Source: Physcia stellaris
Taxonomy: Eukaryota > Ascomycota > Lecanoromycetes > Caliciales > Physciaceae
NCBI GenBank assembly: GCA_018902385.1
Contig: JABSSW010000039.1
Coordinates: 124,001-188,000, forward strand
Reading direction: 5' to 3'
DNA length: 64,000 nt
Shown here piece after piece: positions 45,497-56,097 of the stretch. Under the pieces are notes generated by a model, which saw only the letters and a list, made by a program, of their open reading frames with translations, was not told the origin of the DNA and did not search any database. The translations under genes were made by a program, and so were the position numbers. The stretch's first letter is position 1; each line of letters begins with the position of its first letter.

Positions 45497-47381
45497 CTAG
45501 AGCCTAATCCAATATCCCGTATCAGCCGGTTTCAAACCCCGTCGACGATCCCGGACCAACGGTAGCAACACCGCAACCTCCTCGCCCCCAATCCGATGAA
45601 CGACAATGCAAGGTCGACGATTCTTGGAACATCGTGCACACGCGCGATCGCGCTGGTACCACTTCGACTCTGTGCCGCTGATGTAGCGGCAGAACGCACA
45701 TGATGATTTCATGGCAACTGCGGATTGCCACGCAGAGAGGCCTTCCTTGGTGCTGTTTTTGGCGAAGGTGACGATGAGAGATTGGATTCTTTCAAGGACC
45801 GACGGATTGAGGACGTCCGACTTCTGGGCGTACTCGATAACTTCGTCTTTCCCGGACGTTGACTGCTGGGGTACAAGACATAGATAGTGATCAACACTGC
45901 TCATGTTGCTTGTCTGCGAAGATTTCGAATTTGCAAGGTAGAGATCCTTGAACTTCTTTGTGGCAGGCTCTACGCAAGCTGAGCCAGGGCGTTTTGTACC
46001 TTGCTGGCTTTCGTATGGCATCAAAAAACCTGCAGCATGGGTCTGGGCGGTAGCAAAGTTTTCGAGGCGGATTTGTGCTGCAACCAGCTTGTCGAGCGTA
46101 TCAATTAATTTGTACTTCAATCTTTGGTTCTCTTCCTCAACTTGAACTACCCGCGACTGATTAGTCGCCTCCACGCTAGATGATGATTCATCAAATGCAG
46201 TACGATCGCTCTTTTGGCCTTCCAAACGCTGCTGATCGACAATCTGCTGGAGTTGATTCTTATCACCTTCAAGAGAGGCTATCATTTGATTGAAAGCGAC
46301 CAATTGCTCCTCCAGGTAAGCAATCTCGTTTCCTTGATGTAGCCGCTCGGTCAGTAGAAGGTCTTCAAGCTGACGAACATCGCTTCGCAGCAGATTCGAT
46401 TCGTTGGCCAAACCGGCCTTCTCCTGCTGCATCGCAGCAATCTTAGCTTCTTGCTCTGCAATTTTCTCCTCTCTCCCCGAGAAGTCATGTCGTAGATTCT
46501 TCATCTTGTTAGCTGATTCAGCATTCTGCTTTCCCGGCTCAGCAAAATTGGCCTGGCTTTCTGCAATTTCCTGAGGGCCACTGGAAGAGAGATTGGCCCG
46601 TAGAAAGAACAAATCCCTAGCTAGAGTTGCCTCCTCTTGTTCCAAAGCAGCGACTCTAGTCCTTTCGATTCGTAGAGATTCTCTCAAATTCTCATTCGCC
46701 ACTTCCAAATGAGATCCTGGCTCCCCAATACCCGAAGGCTCTGCAGTCGAAGTATCTTCACCTAATGTTGCACCCTTTAGATGTGGTCGCAGAATGTTGG
46801 TGTTTCTGTCACTGAATGTAGACGTACGCGTAGGATTTGTAGGCTGGGAATGATCGGAAATACTAGGGCTCGCGGATTCTAACTGCATTCGAAGTTGTAA
46901 AGACTGGTCGATAGCTAGTTCGTCTTCTAGATATGGATCCAGATGCTCATCCTCGGGGCTACCCTGTGCTATATTAGTCCACAGGTGTCTTAGAACGGTG
47001 AATCAGGCACACCTGATCAGCAGCTCCACCATCATCGTCTCTCCAGCCCAAGGCAGTACCAACAGCCTTCACACCCAGCTCCTCCTTGGCCTTAATGCTT
47101 GTAGCATCCTCCTCCTTCATACAAGTTGGTATCTTTGAATCATCAAGCAGGCCTTGGTTAGCAAGCAGCCATCTTGCACCCTCAGAATGATCGAGCTGAT
47201 CCTGCTGCGCCGCTCACTGTGTTTTAGTCTCTACCAGCCGCTAGAGAATTGGACTGTGACGCACCGTATCATCCTCAATCTTTAATATCAGTGGCCCTTC
47301 CACCTCGTCTTCGGCTGGATTCGAAAGCCTACGAGCCGCAGCAGCCATGGACCTCGTAGTACGCTTATTACTCCCTGCCAT
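45497..47381 (-). CDS. Coiled-coil protein with a C-terminal Cys-rich motif
   Basis: Three exons: 47381-47265, 47204-47013 and 46963-45497; introns of 60 and 49 bp; 591 aa. It starts MAGSNKRTTRSMAAAARRL, followed by an acidic stretch. Residues from about 170 to 400 are a long heptad-like coiled coil (NLRESLRIERTRVAALEQEE, KIAEQEAKIAAMQQEKAGLA). The last 70 residues hold CAFCRYIS and 20 residues later CARCSKNRRPC, four to five cysteines that could bind zinc, then a basic and hydrophobic end. The family is not recognised; such a layout would suit a scaffold or a chromatin-associated protein, but this is inference only. Neighbour LCHN gene lies upstream, same strand, 458 bp away. Confidence 0.82.
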
Positions 47382-47838
47382 GGTGACAGTGCAACTTTAC
47401 AACGAAACGTGAGATGAGATAAACAGTATTTGGATTGAAGGAGAGAAATCCAGATCAGTAAAGCGGGAAGATGAGAGAGTGTGACTGGAGACTGATGACG
47501 AAATGTCTCGGAGTCGTGCCTGCCTTGAATCGCTGTATCAGGGTCCCTCGTGACTTCCATAGGTGACCTTGAGATACCTTAGATGATGTGCTCGAACTCG
47601 ATCACCCTCTAAAATAACCTAGTACGATGCAAGGATTCCGGAACCTCCAGTGCTTTGGAATAAGCTTGATGAAGAGATAGAGGATGACTTGAGGGAATGT
47701 AACTGAGCTCGGCCTGATCTCTGCAAGGAACCGCTCGAAAAGGAACAGGATAGGTAGAAGCACAAAAGACACTTTATACAAACCCCTCTCAACACTATAA
47801 TCAAGCACCTAATGCTCATTCATTGTTGCTGAGCAGGC
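47382..47838. promoter_or_regulatory. Upstream region of the coiled-coil gene
   Basis: 457 bp between two minus-strand genes. Short frames only; no motif identified. Confidence 0.4.
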
Positions 47839-49952
47839 TCACAGTATCCGCACCCCACAGCACTCCAAACTCGCCCCTTGCACCTCTGCTTTTCTACCCC
47901 AATACAGGGCCACCAATTCCTCGACAAATTCCTTATCAGCTTGACTCCAGACATCAAGACCCATTCTTGCCATATCCTCGGTACCCACGAAGACGGCCTC
48001 TTCCTTGTCGAGCAGCGCTTCATGCTCTTCGCCCTGTTCGCCACCAACAGTAGCTTGCCCTTGCTGGCTTTGCTCTCCGCTAGCCCGACCCTCTATGGAG
48101 TCAGCATCTGAAGGGTCAATAATTTCCGCCAGAACCCTGAAGATCAGCGAGGTAAGTCGATGGAAGTAGGCGATCAAGGCCATTTCCACGCCCATTCCTC
48201 CGTCTCCATCACCAGGCGTTCCGGGGCTCTTGGCCTTCCCGTTGCCGGCCGACTTCGATCGTTGAGGTGAACTGCTATAGCCCTCGCTATATTCTCGGTT
48301 AAAGTCTCTGAGAAGTGCGGAATCATGGTCTGTCTCTTCGTCAAGATCTGTCCTTTTCTCACCCGCAGAAGCCCACCACATGAAAGATGAGTAGGCGAGA
48401 GCGGACCAGGACTGGGGTTCTATCAGCGTCTCGTCAGTCGTGGAGGCAATCTCACTGAACGCTTCAGGAGACTCTTCTGCTGTGATAGGAGACTCCGGAT
48501 CCTGCGAAGAGGCGTGAGGTGTTTGCATCCTACTCTTGGTGGGATAACGGTGCAGATCTCTTCGCAGGGTTTTGTATCGTCGGTAGTCTCGCTGCGTAGC
48601 CTTGATCTCGGTATTTCGCTTTAGTGTGATACGAGGCCAGACTTTCTCGGCGGCTTGTGCGGCCTGGGGAGGTGGCATGGTGACTAGAGTGTCGTAGAGG
48701 TTCTCTTTCATAGACAGGATATCATCAGTTGAGCATGCTATCCATCCATAGCCTGGATCTTCTGACAAGTCAGGGTCTTGGGTATTCGAAGATTCGCGTG
48801 CGCCTGAAGTAAGAATTGCCATGTCGTGGACGCCAACTGAGAAAAGTGGATGTAGACGTGTAGGGAGAGGTTCAAGAGGGAGAAGCTCAGCGACAGATGC
48901 CGGGATGCCGGAGAGAACAGAGATATCGTACACTAGAAGCTCAGTATTAGCGCATAGTGTCGAGGAGAATGGGAGCCTCACCATAATTACAAGCCAACTC
49001 AACAGGTGCATGTCCTAGTAATAGAATGCGTTTTCGAAGCAAGGCAGCTTTGTACAGAGGGAATATTAACGGTCCGAAGGTATCGATGAAGGACAGTAAT
49101 GATAACGCGGGATGGTGTGATGACACTCCCTGCCCAGCAGGTGCAAGCGCAGAAGCTGTAGATATTGCTCGTTTGCGCGTTCTTGTCTTGCCATTGGACG
49201 AAGGCTGTTGCTGTCTCCTCTTGTCCCTATCAGCAGAAGGCGAAGATATCTCAGGACTTTTTGTGGCTGGCCATGGTCTTCGTTAATTTGATGCTGCGCC
49301 CAGTAATCCTCGAGTGGTTGAGTTTTCTTTGGATCATCAACAAGCACTCTATTGACCCCGTTAAGATCAATTCTTAGTCTGCCAACAATGAGTGGCGGAC
49401 CTAGCAAGCTCTTTTAACCCTTCCACGTGTTTCCAACTCTTGCCCATTCGCCCATAGCTCAATGGTACCAATGCACCGACAGCCAGCATCAGCGCATTAC
49501 GCTCCGATTCGGCGGCCGGCTTGTTGATAAAAGCACTGACGCCGGCGTAGTCATCGTTATGGATGAAGTATCTAGGGTTCTTTTCAGGCCTTGTGGCATG
49601 CTTTCGAGCATCGAGCTTACATCAAGTCCTCTTCAACATGGTGTAAGCCTGATGGCAGAGACTTGAACTCGACGCTCTCCGTGAGCTCTACTGTTGTCTG
49701 ATAAGTGAAATGTGCGTGAATGGTCTTATGATCAGCTCACAGCCTGGTATTGACCGTTTCCATGCCACCTTGTATCTGCCGCCGACTTGTTAGGCATGCG
49801 AGGAATGGTCTTTGGATGCAGAAGCCCGCTTACCCAGATCTAGCGTCGAAAAGCACGAGGAAGACGGCAGCGACGGACGGAAGGTCTTCAGACAGGCCAT
49901 TCGGCAGATCCAGATGAAGTGAACGCCCGCGTCTTCTTTGGGCGGTAGACAT
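47839..49952 (-). CDS. LCHN/DENND11-like protein (DUF2347 plus DUF4484)
   Basis: Six exons: 49952-49834, 49775-49741, 49690-49621, 49571-49401, 49348-48982 and 48932-47839; introns of 49-58 bp; 618 aa. Start MSTAQRRRGRSLHLDL is followed by VAAVFLVLFDARSG, VEFKSLPSGLHHVEEDL, YAGVSAFINKPAAESERNAL, SYGRMGKSWKHVEGLKEL, then FIDTFGPLIFPLYKAALLRK and LLLGHAPVELACNYVYDIS. This order is the DENN-like LCHN family, with a C-terminal DUF4484-type half (GYGWIACSTDDILSMKENLY). DENN proteins usually act as exchange factors for Rab GTPases; the role of this one is untested. Exon 5 has a break: the frame reads QHQINEDHGQPQK up to an A-run (plus-strand T-run 49258-49262) and resumes one base off as SPEISSPSADRDK. 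One added A makes it continuous, so a homopolymer error is likely. Confidence 0.88.
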
Positions 49953-50746
49953 TGCAATCGCCAGAGGTGGCCATTGACAATCGAGTCGCAAATCGGTAGA
50001 CAGGGGGCACCATGGGGGCACAATTTGCCAGGGTGCTCTCTAGGGGTGTACTCGCAGACGCTACTCTTATAAAAAATCTCCCATCCTTCGACTGCTTCGT
50101 CCTCACAATTTAGACTCATAAATCCAATACCTTTCTACTACCTCTAGTCAGCTGTCTAGCTTCAGAAGTATATACTCTAGCTTTCTGTCCAGTATTGGAC
50201 GAAGGCCGGCTGTATGGAAGGGATACCATGGCAGCTGACAAATTATCTATTCCTTTGCACTCTCCAAATTGATTCTCAGTCCATGAAAAGACGAGAAACA
50301 GGAAGTATGAAAAGACGATTTTGCGATGATTCTTTCGAACCAACTGGTGCACAAACACAGCGTCCGTCAATGAGCTCTTTCTACTAAACAGCCATGTCTT
50401 CGCCGCAATCGTTGAGACACTGTTATCTCTTACCTCCGTGAAATTTGTCCAACAACGCTGGCGTTACTACCTTTATCTTTATATTACATTTTATAGGTAG
50501 TATCTAGCTACCATATGTACAAACTCGTGTTGCTTGCTACGCGGCTTAAAGAAAATGCGAGGATCAGCTTACTGTAAGCATGGAGACCATGAGATCATAC
50601 TCTCATAACTTTTGCATACTCTCTCTTAATGTGCTGGTCCGTATGGCATTTTTCGCCTCTATAGATAGTAGACTTCCAAGTATCATACCCACCATTATAT
50701 CAAGAGAGCGTCATTTAGCCCTCATCGGCTTTCCAAATATCGAGCA
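49953..50746. other. Divergent intergenic region
   Basis: About 800 bp between the LCHN start and the membrane-protein start. An in-frame ATG at 50021 could extend LCHN by 23 residues (MPPWCPLSTDL...). Otherwise only short frames. No motif recognised. Confidence 0.4.
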
Positions 50747-51811
50747 ATGGCATACCGCGATTCCTCATGGAAACTCGACGTCAGCGCCTTCCAGATCCTA
50801 CTCGGAGAAAGCGAAGAGCTCGACCTCCGCCTGGCCCGACGCGGACTCCTAGACAGCCTTGTCGCCGCCCCAGTAGGCGGTCTCCAAAGCTACCTGAAAA
50901 CGAACGACCAGCTCACCGAGCGAACCGGAATGACCTACATCAGCCCCAGCGGCCAAATCAAGGCTCCCCTGCGCAACATGCGCCTCGAACAGATGATCCG
51001 AAAGCGCCGTCTTCTGCGGAACTCGCTGTGTTCGACGTACCGCGTTGGCCCGAGTTTGGAACCAGGGGGCTTCGATGCCTGGGCGTTTGCGTGGCTGCTC
51101 GTCAGCTGGATCTTCTTCGGGAGTCTCGTGATGGGGCTTTGCTATTCCAGGTCCTCTTGGATCGGCATCGTAAACTGCGTGCTCCTGGTCGCAGTCTCAA
51201 CGGCGATGCGGCTGTCGGATTATCTGACGTTCGACGTCTCCTGCGTGAAGAACACCAATCCGGAAGCTTACAAAGCTGCCATCATCCTCGGACCGAGGAA
51301 TGCATGCTTTGCCCTCGAGGGGAGTCGCAGAGATGTGTGTCGATGCACCGCCTTTGGATTAGAGTCCAAGATGGGAAGCTACGAGTCCGTTTGGTATGGG
51401 ATGATGAGAGCCCTGGCCTTCTCGACTCTGCTCTTCGTACTGGTCACGATCCCAAACGGCACACTCCACGATCTCATCGTGTTGAACTGCTTTGGTCAGC
51501 TGAACACCAAGGTAGGGCAATATCTCAGTGCCAGCCGGTGCTTTCAATCTCTCCAAGAAATCGATCAGAGTCCCCCAGTACCCACGAGGACGCACGTCTA
51601 CGCACATCTTCTGCGACGTTACGGTGACGGTCCCTGGGTAGATAGGACAGCTCTCCTTCCGGCTAGCTCGGGTTGGGTACTCTGGCGTTCCCGGGTGGAG
51701 GGAAACAACAGCGACCCTAAGCAGTTGTTCGAGGCATGTTGTGCAGAGGCTCCAGGTCCTGAACTCAAAATAGGTCCAATTCCGGAAAAACGACAGATCG
51801 GAGGCAGTTAA
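50747..51811 (+). CDS. Fungal integral membrane protein of unknown function
   Basis: Single exon, 354 aa. Three clear hydrophobic segments: near residues 108-127 (WAFAWLLVSWIFFGSLVMGL), 130-148 (IGIVNCVLLVAVSTAMRL) and 222-245 (LAFSTLLFVLVTIPNG). The N-terminal 100 residues are charged and well-ordered in composition (LDLRLARRGLLDSLVAAPVG, RNMRLEQMIRKRRLLRNSL). There is no signal peptide. The family was not identified, though the N-terminal region has the look of a conserved ascomycete protein. Overlapping long frames on both strands are shadows; this one has the GC-rich third-position use of its neighbours. Confidence 0.78.
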   Translation: MAYRDSSWKLDVSAFQILLGESEELDLRLARRGLLDSLVAAPVGGLQSYLKTNDQLTERTGMTYISPSGQIKAPLRNMRLEQMIRKRRLLRNSLCSTYRVGPSLEPGGFDAWAFAWLLVSWIFFGSLVMGLCYSRSSWIGIVNCVLLVAVSTAMRLSDYLTFDVSCVKNTNPEAYKAAIILGPRNACFALEGSRRDVCRCTAFGLESKMGSYESVWYGMMRALAFSTLLFVLVTIPNGTLHDLIVLNCFGQLNTKVGQYLSASRCFQSLQEIDQSPPVPTRTHVYAHLLRRYGDGPWVDRTALLPASSGWVLWRSRVEGNNSDPKQLFEACCAEAPGPELKIGPIPEKRQIGGS

Positions 51812-52390
51812 TCCCAGATAGTGGGTGTAAGTGCTAGAAAGGGTCAAAACAATGCCGTGTTGTTGTTACTCCAGTAGTTGTAGCTCATCGTCAATGAGCC
51901 TAGACGACTACGTAATTGCTCTGTGATATCTCTCCCAACCGGGCCCCCCTTCCCCCTCACGTACATACTTAAATCGAGACCCCACAATCAAAGCAGTGAA
52001 GCTGAACAAGTTCCATCACAAGCGTTCTCAAGTGGAATTCGGTGATGAATTAGAATTAAGATTTTCTAAACCCCCTCCCCTTCCCTAATCCCCCCTCCCC
52101 CCTCAAGAAGTGAAAGTAGTAAATAACCTATACCCACAAGTGGTGAGGTATATCCAAGATTCCAAAAAGAGTGTAAACTCAGCCTCCCTTCCCTCCCTCT
52201 CCAACCACAAGATCCCAAATCCAATCTATCTGTTTAGGGAGTACCCCAGTCCGTAAAATTCCGTTAGTGAGCGTGCGTGAGAACCAAGCCTCCATCTCTC
52301 TCTGTCCTCAATCCACCCCTTCCATCTCACTCCCAAATCTCACTCAAACCCCTCCCTCTGCCCCAAATAGAAAGGCTAAAAAGAAACCCC
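51812..52390. other. Intergenic between convergent genes, pyrimidine-rich
   Basis: About 580 bp. 52070-52110 and 52180-52210 are C/T-rich on the plus strand. No gene seen. Confidence 0.45.
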
Positions 52391-54460
52391 CTAACCCAAA
52401 AGCACCATCAACCCCGCAACCCCCACGACCGCTGCCAACGCAGGGCTATTCGCCCTCGCCAATCCCTGGAACGGAATCGGGGACGTGGACGGGGTCACGC
52501 CGGGCAATGAGGTGGGCACTATAGGCTGGCCATCCGATTTCTGGGATACGGGCACCACGGGGGCGGTCCCTGTCGTAGGGGGCGTGGAGAGGGAGGGATT
52601 GGGGTGGGTTGAGAAGGGTGGGGTTGGGGTTGTTGGGGCGACGGGGGTGGTTGAGGGTGTGGAGTAGCTGATTACAGGGACCGAGGTCGTGGTGCTGTAG
52701 GTTATGACTGAGGGTTTGGTGACTGGGACGACGGTTGTGGAGGAGGAGGAGACGATGGTGCTGGATGTTACGGGGCTGGTTGTGGTGGTTTTGATCTGGG
52801 GGTTTCGGTTAGTGGAGTCAAGGTGGTTGGGACCGAGATGGAATCTTACTATTACAGAGGTGGTATATACAGGGACCGTAGCGGTCGAGGTGGCGCTGGT
52901 CACGGTCGTGGGGACAGTGGTTACTACGGTCGTGGGAATGGTTGTTATGGACGTGCTCGTGATGGGGACCACGGTGGTGTGTGTGTAGCTCGTTGTTAAG
53001 GTTTGTGTCACGGGCACTGTTATTGTCGAAGACTTGCTCGTATAAGTTGTTAGGGTTACAGGGCACGTCGTTGTTGTAATCACCTGAAGAACATGAGCGT
53101 TTGAATCTGCGGTTCAAGAAAGGATGACTTACCACAGTCTTGGTAGTCGAGAGTGGGACGGTTACTGGAACCACCGTCGTGTGTGTATAGCTGGTAGTCA
53201 AAGTCTGTGTCACAGGCACTGTTATCGTCGAAGACTTGCTCGTATAAGTCGTTAGAGTTACAGGGCACGTTGTCGTTGTAATCACCTGAAGAACATGAGC
53301 ATCTGCATCTGCGGTTCACAAGAGGATGACTTACTATGGTCTTGGTAGTAGAAAGCGGGACAGTTACCGGAACCACCGTGGTGGTCGTATAGCTAGTTGT
53401 CAAAGTCTTTGTGACAGGCACTGTCACTGTTGAAGACTTGCTCGTATACGTAGTAAGCGTCACGGGGCACGTGGTTGTTGTAATTACCTGAATCATCAAT
53501 GAGTATTTTTGGTATCCGCGTCTCAACGTCAATAACCTACCACAGTCTTGGTTGTTGATACTGGGACAGTGCTCGTAACCGGAACCACGGTGGTAGTGGT
53601 ATAAGTAGTGGTCAAAGTCTTTGTGATAGGCACAGTCACGGTTGAAGACTTGCTGGTATAGGTTGTCAACGTTACAGGGCATGTCGTTGTCACAATTGTC
53701 TGGATTGAAAGTAAATAACGATTCTATCCGGGAATCATGCATGAAGACTTACTAAGGTCTTGGTTGTAGATACAGGCACGGTATTAGTCTTCACTGTCTC
53801 AGTGGTCTTGGTGGTCTATCTCTGTCAGCTTCTTGAAACTACTAGAGTCCATACCAACTCGCTCACATTGTAGTATTTCGTTGTTGATACTGTTACGGGC
53901 ACTGGAGGATTGCTGGGGGTGACTGGAGCTGTGGGATGCGGGCAACCGCCTTTACATGATGTGACGACAATCGTAGACGTTGTAAGGGAGGTGGAGTAGT
54001 AGGTGGTGGAATTAGTCGTGTATGTTGATGTTACTGGGCACTATCGAGATTACGGTTAGTATCCCAAGCCTCAATGTGGAACAATAGAAGAGCCCATCTT
54101 TCTCATGGTCATAATCAGATGTGCTTATGGAAGAGCCACTTACAGTTGTTAGTGTTGTATACGTCGTCAAGGTCGGCGGCGTTCCAGTTCCGGTTGGTCC
54201 GGTTCCAGTTCCAGTTGGGCCATACCTGGTGAATGTCAGCATCATGCCTATTGCTAGCTTCTCACCATGGTTCGCATGCTTGTCGTCAGTCTCATGGGTC
54301 GCGTCTGACCAAGCAACGAATTCACCTCGAGTGGTAGGTAAAGTGGTAAAATTGGGGTCTCATACGTAGTTGTATTCCATCCATATCCCCATCTTGGCTG
54401 CAAAGCGTCGGCGGCAGCACCTCCGGCCAAAGCCAGGAGAGCGAGTGAAGAACCTAACAT
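52391..54460 (-). CDS. Mucin-like GPI-anchored cell-surface protein with repeated exons
   Basis: Nine exons: 54460-54366, 54225-54144, 54040-53867, 53815-53753, 53699-53541, 53487-53335, 53285-53133, 53083-52850 and 52795-52391; 505 aa. A signal peptide (MLGSSLALLALAGGAAADA) and a C-terminal hydrophobic tail (SPALAAVVGVAGLMVLLG) suit GPI anchoring at plasma membrane or wall. The body is Thr/Ser/Val/Pro-rich, so heavily O-glycosylated in all likelihood. Exons 5-8 each begin with the same unit (TTTTCPVTLTTYTSKSST...VPVT.TLTTSYT...VVPVT), one Cys per unit. From exon 3 on, all introns are phase 0 and 48-55 bp. Function is unknown; adhesins and surface mucins have this layout. Confidence 0.82.
52990..53699 (-). 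repeat. Tandem exon-plus-intron repeats inside the mucin-like gene
   Basis: Acceptor-to-acceptor distances of exons 5 to 8 (53699, 53487, 53285, 53083) are 212, 202 and 202 bp. Each unit is a 153-159 bp phase-0 exon plus a 49-53 bp intron; the fourth copy is intact only in its first half. Copies are most alike between exons 7 and 8. Confidence 0.85.
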
Positions 54461-56097
54461 TTTGATATTGGTATGTCTTGACCTGAACGACGAATCTCCT
54501 TCAGGAGCAGAGAACGAAAGTGATACAGAAGAACCGTAGCGAGCGAGTTCTTGCTGTGTAAGGTAGAGTGACTTGGCAGACAGACAGAAATATAAAGGGA
54601 GATGGGATGGAGGTCATAAAGTGCATAGCTCCACTCCGCTCGATTGACAGCGGAGAGGGCATAACGTCACGAGGAGCCTATGATCTTCTCGTATCCCTGT
54701 GCATGTGATGATGCGTGTTCTCCTCCAAGTCGAAGTGACTTTTCTTGGCTAGCGGTGACAGCTTCTTGGGACCTCGTACAGCAGCATTGGAAATTGGAAA
54801 AGAGCTACCCCTGCTTGTTTACTGCAGGCGTCCGAGGATGGAGCGAATCAGTGGTCATGACAGCATAAGCGAGAAGCTAGGAACCATGCAGGTGGGAAGC
54901 AACGCTCACCTCGTTTTTCACCGATGTGATCTTTTGTACGATGTTACAACATGACGAACCACCTCACGATGCAACCTCTCGAGAGTCTACCTCGACGGTC
55001 CTATAGAGCAAGACGGACAAAGACATGATCAAAGCCAAGAGAAACAGAGTAGAAACCCGTCTGGAAATACGAGATCAAGACCCACCTTTCTATCAAACTC
55101 TATAGTAAAAGCCGATATAGTACGGAGTAGGGTGAAAAGGACCAGATAGCCGGAAAGCTACCTGGGATCTGGCAAGCTAAGGAGCTATGGCCTAGGTACC
55201 TTGGATCGAAAGCTCCAGCCCCAATCTTTTCAGTGAGGGGATTTGGCCGTGTGCAGTGGCTGTGGACATGGAGGTACCTTATCTGTGCAGCAAGGATCCG
55301 ACTGGTCCCAGCTAGCTGCGAGAAATACTGCCATTTGTCTGGCTCCAGAGATCTCCTACCGTCACCGAAGACATCCGGTGTCAAAGGCGCGCGAAACATC
55401 TGTCATCGAAGAGAGCAGACAGTCAAGGTATTCTATCGAGGCGAAAGGGTACCGAGATGTCCCCCACCACGAGTACGAAGTCGCCAAGCCACCGTTAGAC
55501 TAGCAACCCGTGATAGCAAAGCATCTTTTTGCCATCTCATCCTCTGCTTTGACCGGTCTCACTTCGTCGTGTTGCTGAATAATACTGCCGGGGGCTTGCT
55601 CCGTTATCTTGTCCCCTGCTTACTTTATTGGCGGGGGCACGCCAACACTGCAGAGTGACAGCATCCCGACTCGGGACTGCGGTGCCTGCAGCAAAAACAT
55701 CCCAGTACCATCAGCCCCTTTCTGGTGAAGTTAGAACTTTTGCGGATGAAAAAAGAAGAGATTGGCATTCCCAATTCGGACTGTTGATATGGTCCCAAAA
55801 AGTCAATTACAGGTCATGTCACGGATGAGAAAACGACGAGCGGTTTAATTCCACAATGGAGCTGGCCAGGCTGCTATGCATCGGTCGAGGTTCCCGTTAC
55901 CCGCGCTTGGAAGCCAATCGCGCAACCTCGTATCCACTATCCATTCAGTAGAGGGAGTAAGCACATCTGCCTCAATCTGCCTCAGTAGTCAGCTCGCTGG
56001 GCGGGGCAAACATCACCTGGTTTGCGACTGCAGTGATATTGTAGTAATCAATCTCACCGACAGCAGGTAGGTATCAGTAGGTACGAGTACGACCACG
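54461..56097. other. Intergenic, no gene seen
   Basis: About 1.6 kb between two minus-strand genes. Frames up to 141 codons overlap on both strands without domains or splice partners. The part next to 54461 should contain the mucin-gene promoter. Confidence 0.45.

Noticed and set aside
49741-49775. GC-AG intron after CCAG in the LCHN-like gene
   Set aside because: A normal GT donor three bases later (GGCT|GTGAGC) gives the conserved reading and keeps frame.
50767-51627. 286-codon Arg/Pro-rich frame on the plus strand
   Set aside because: Shadow of the membrane-protein gene in another frame; composition is that of out-of-frame GC-rich DNA.
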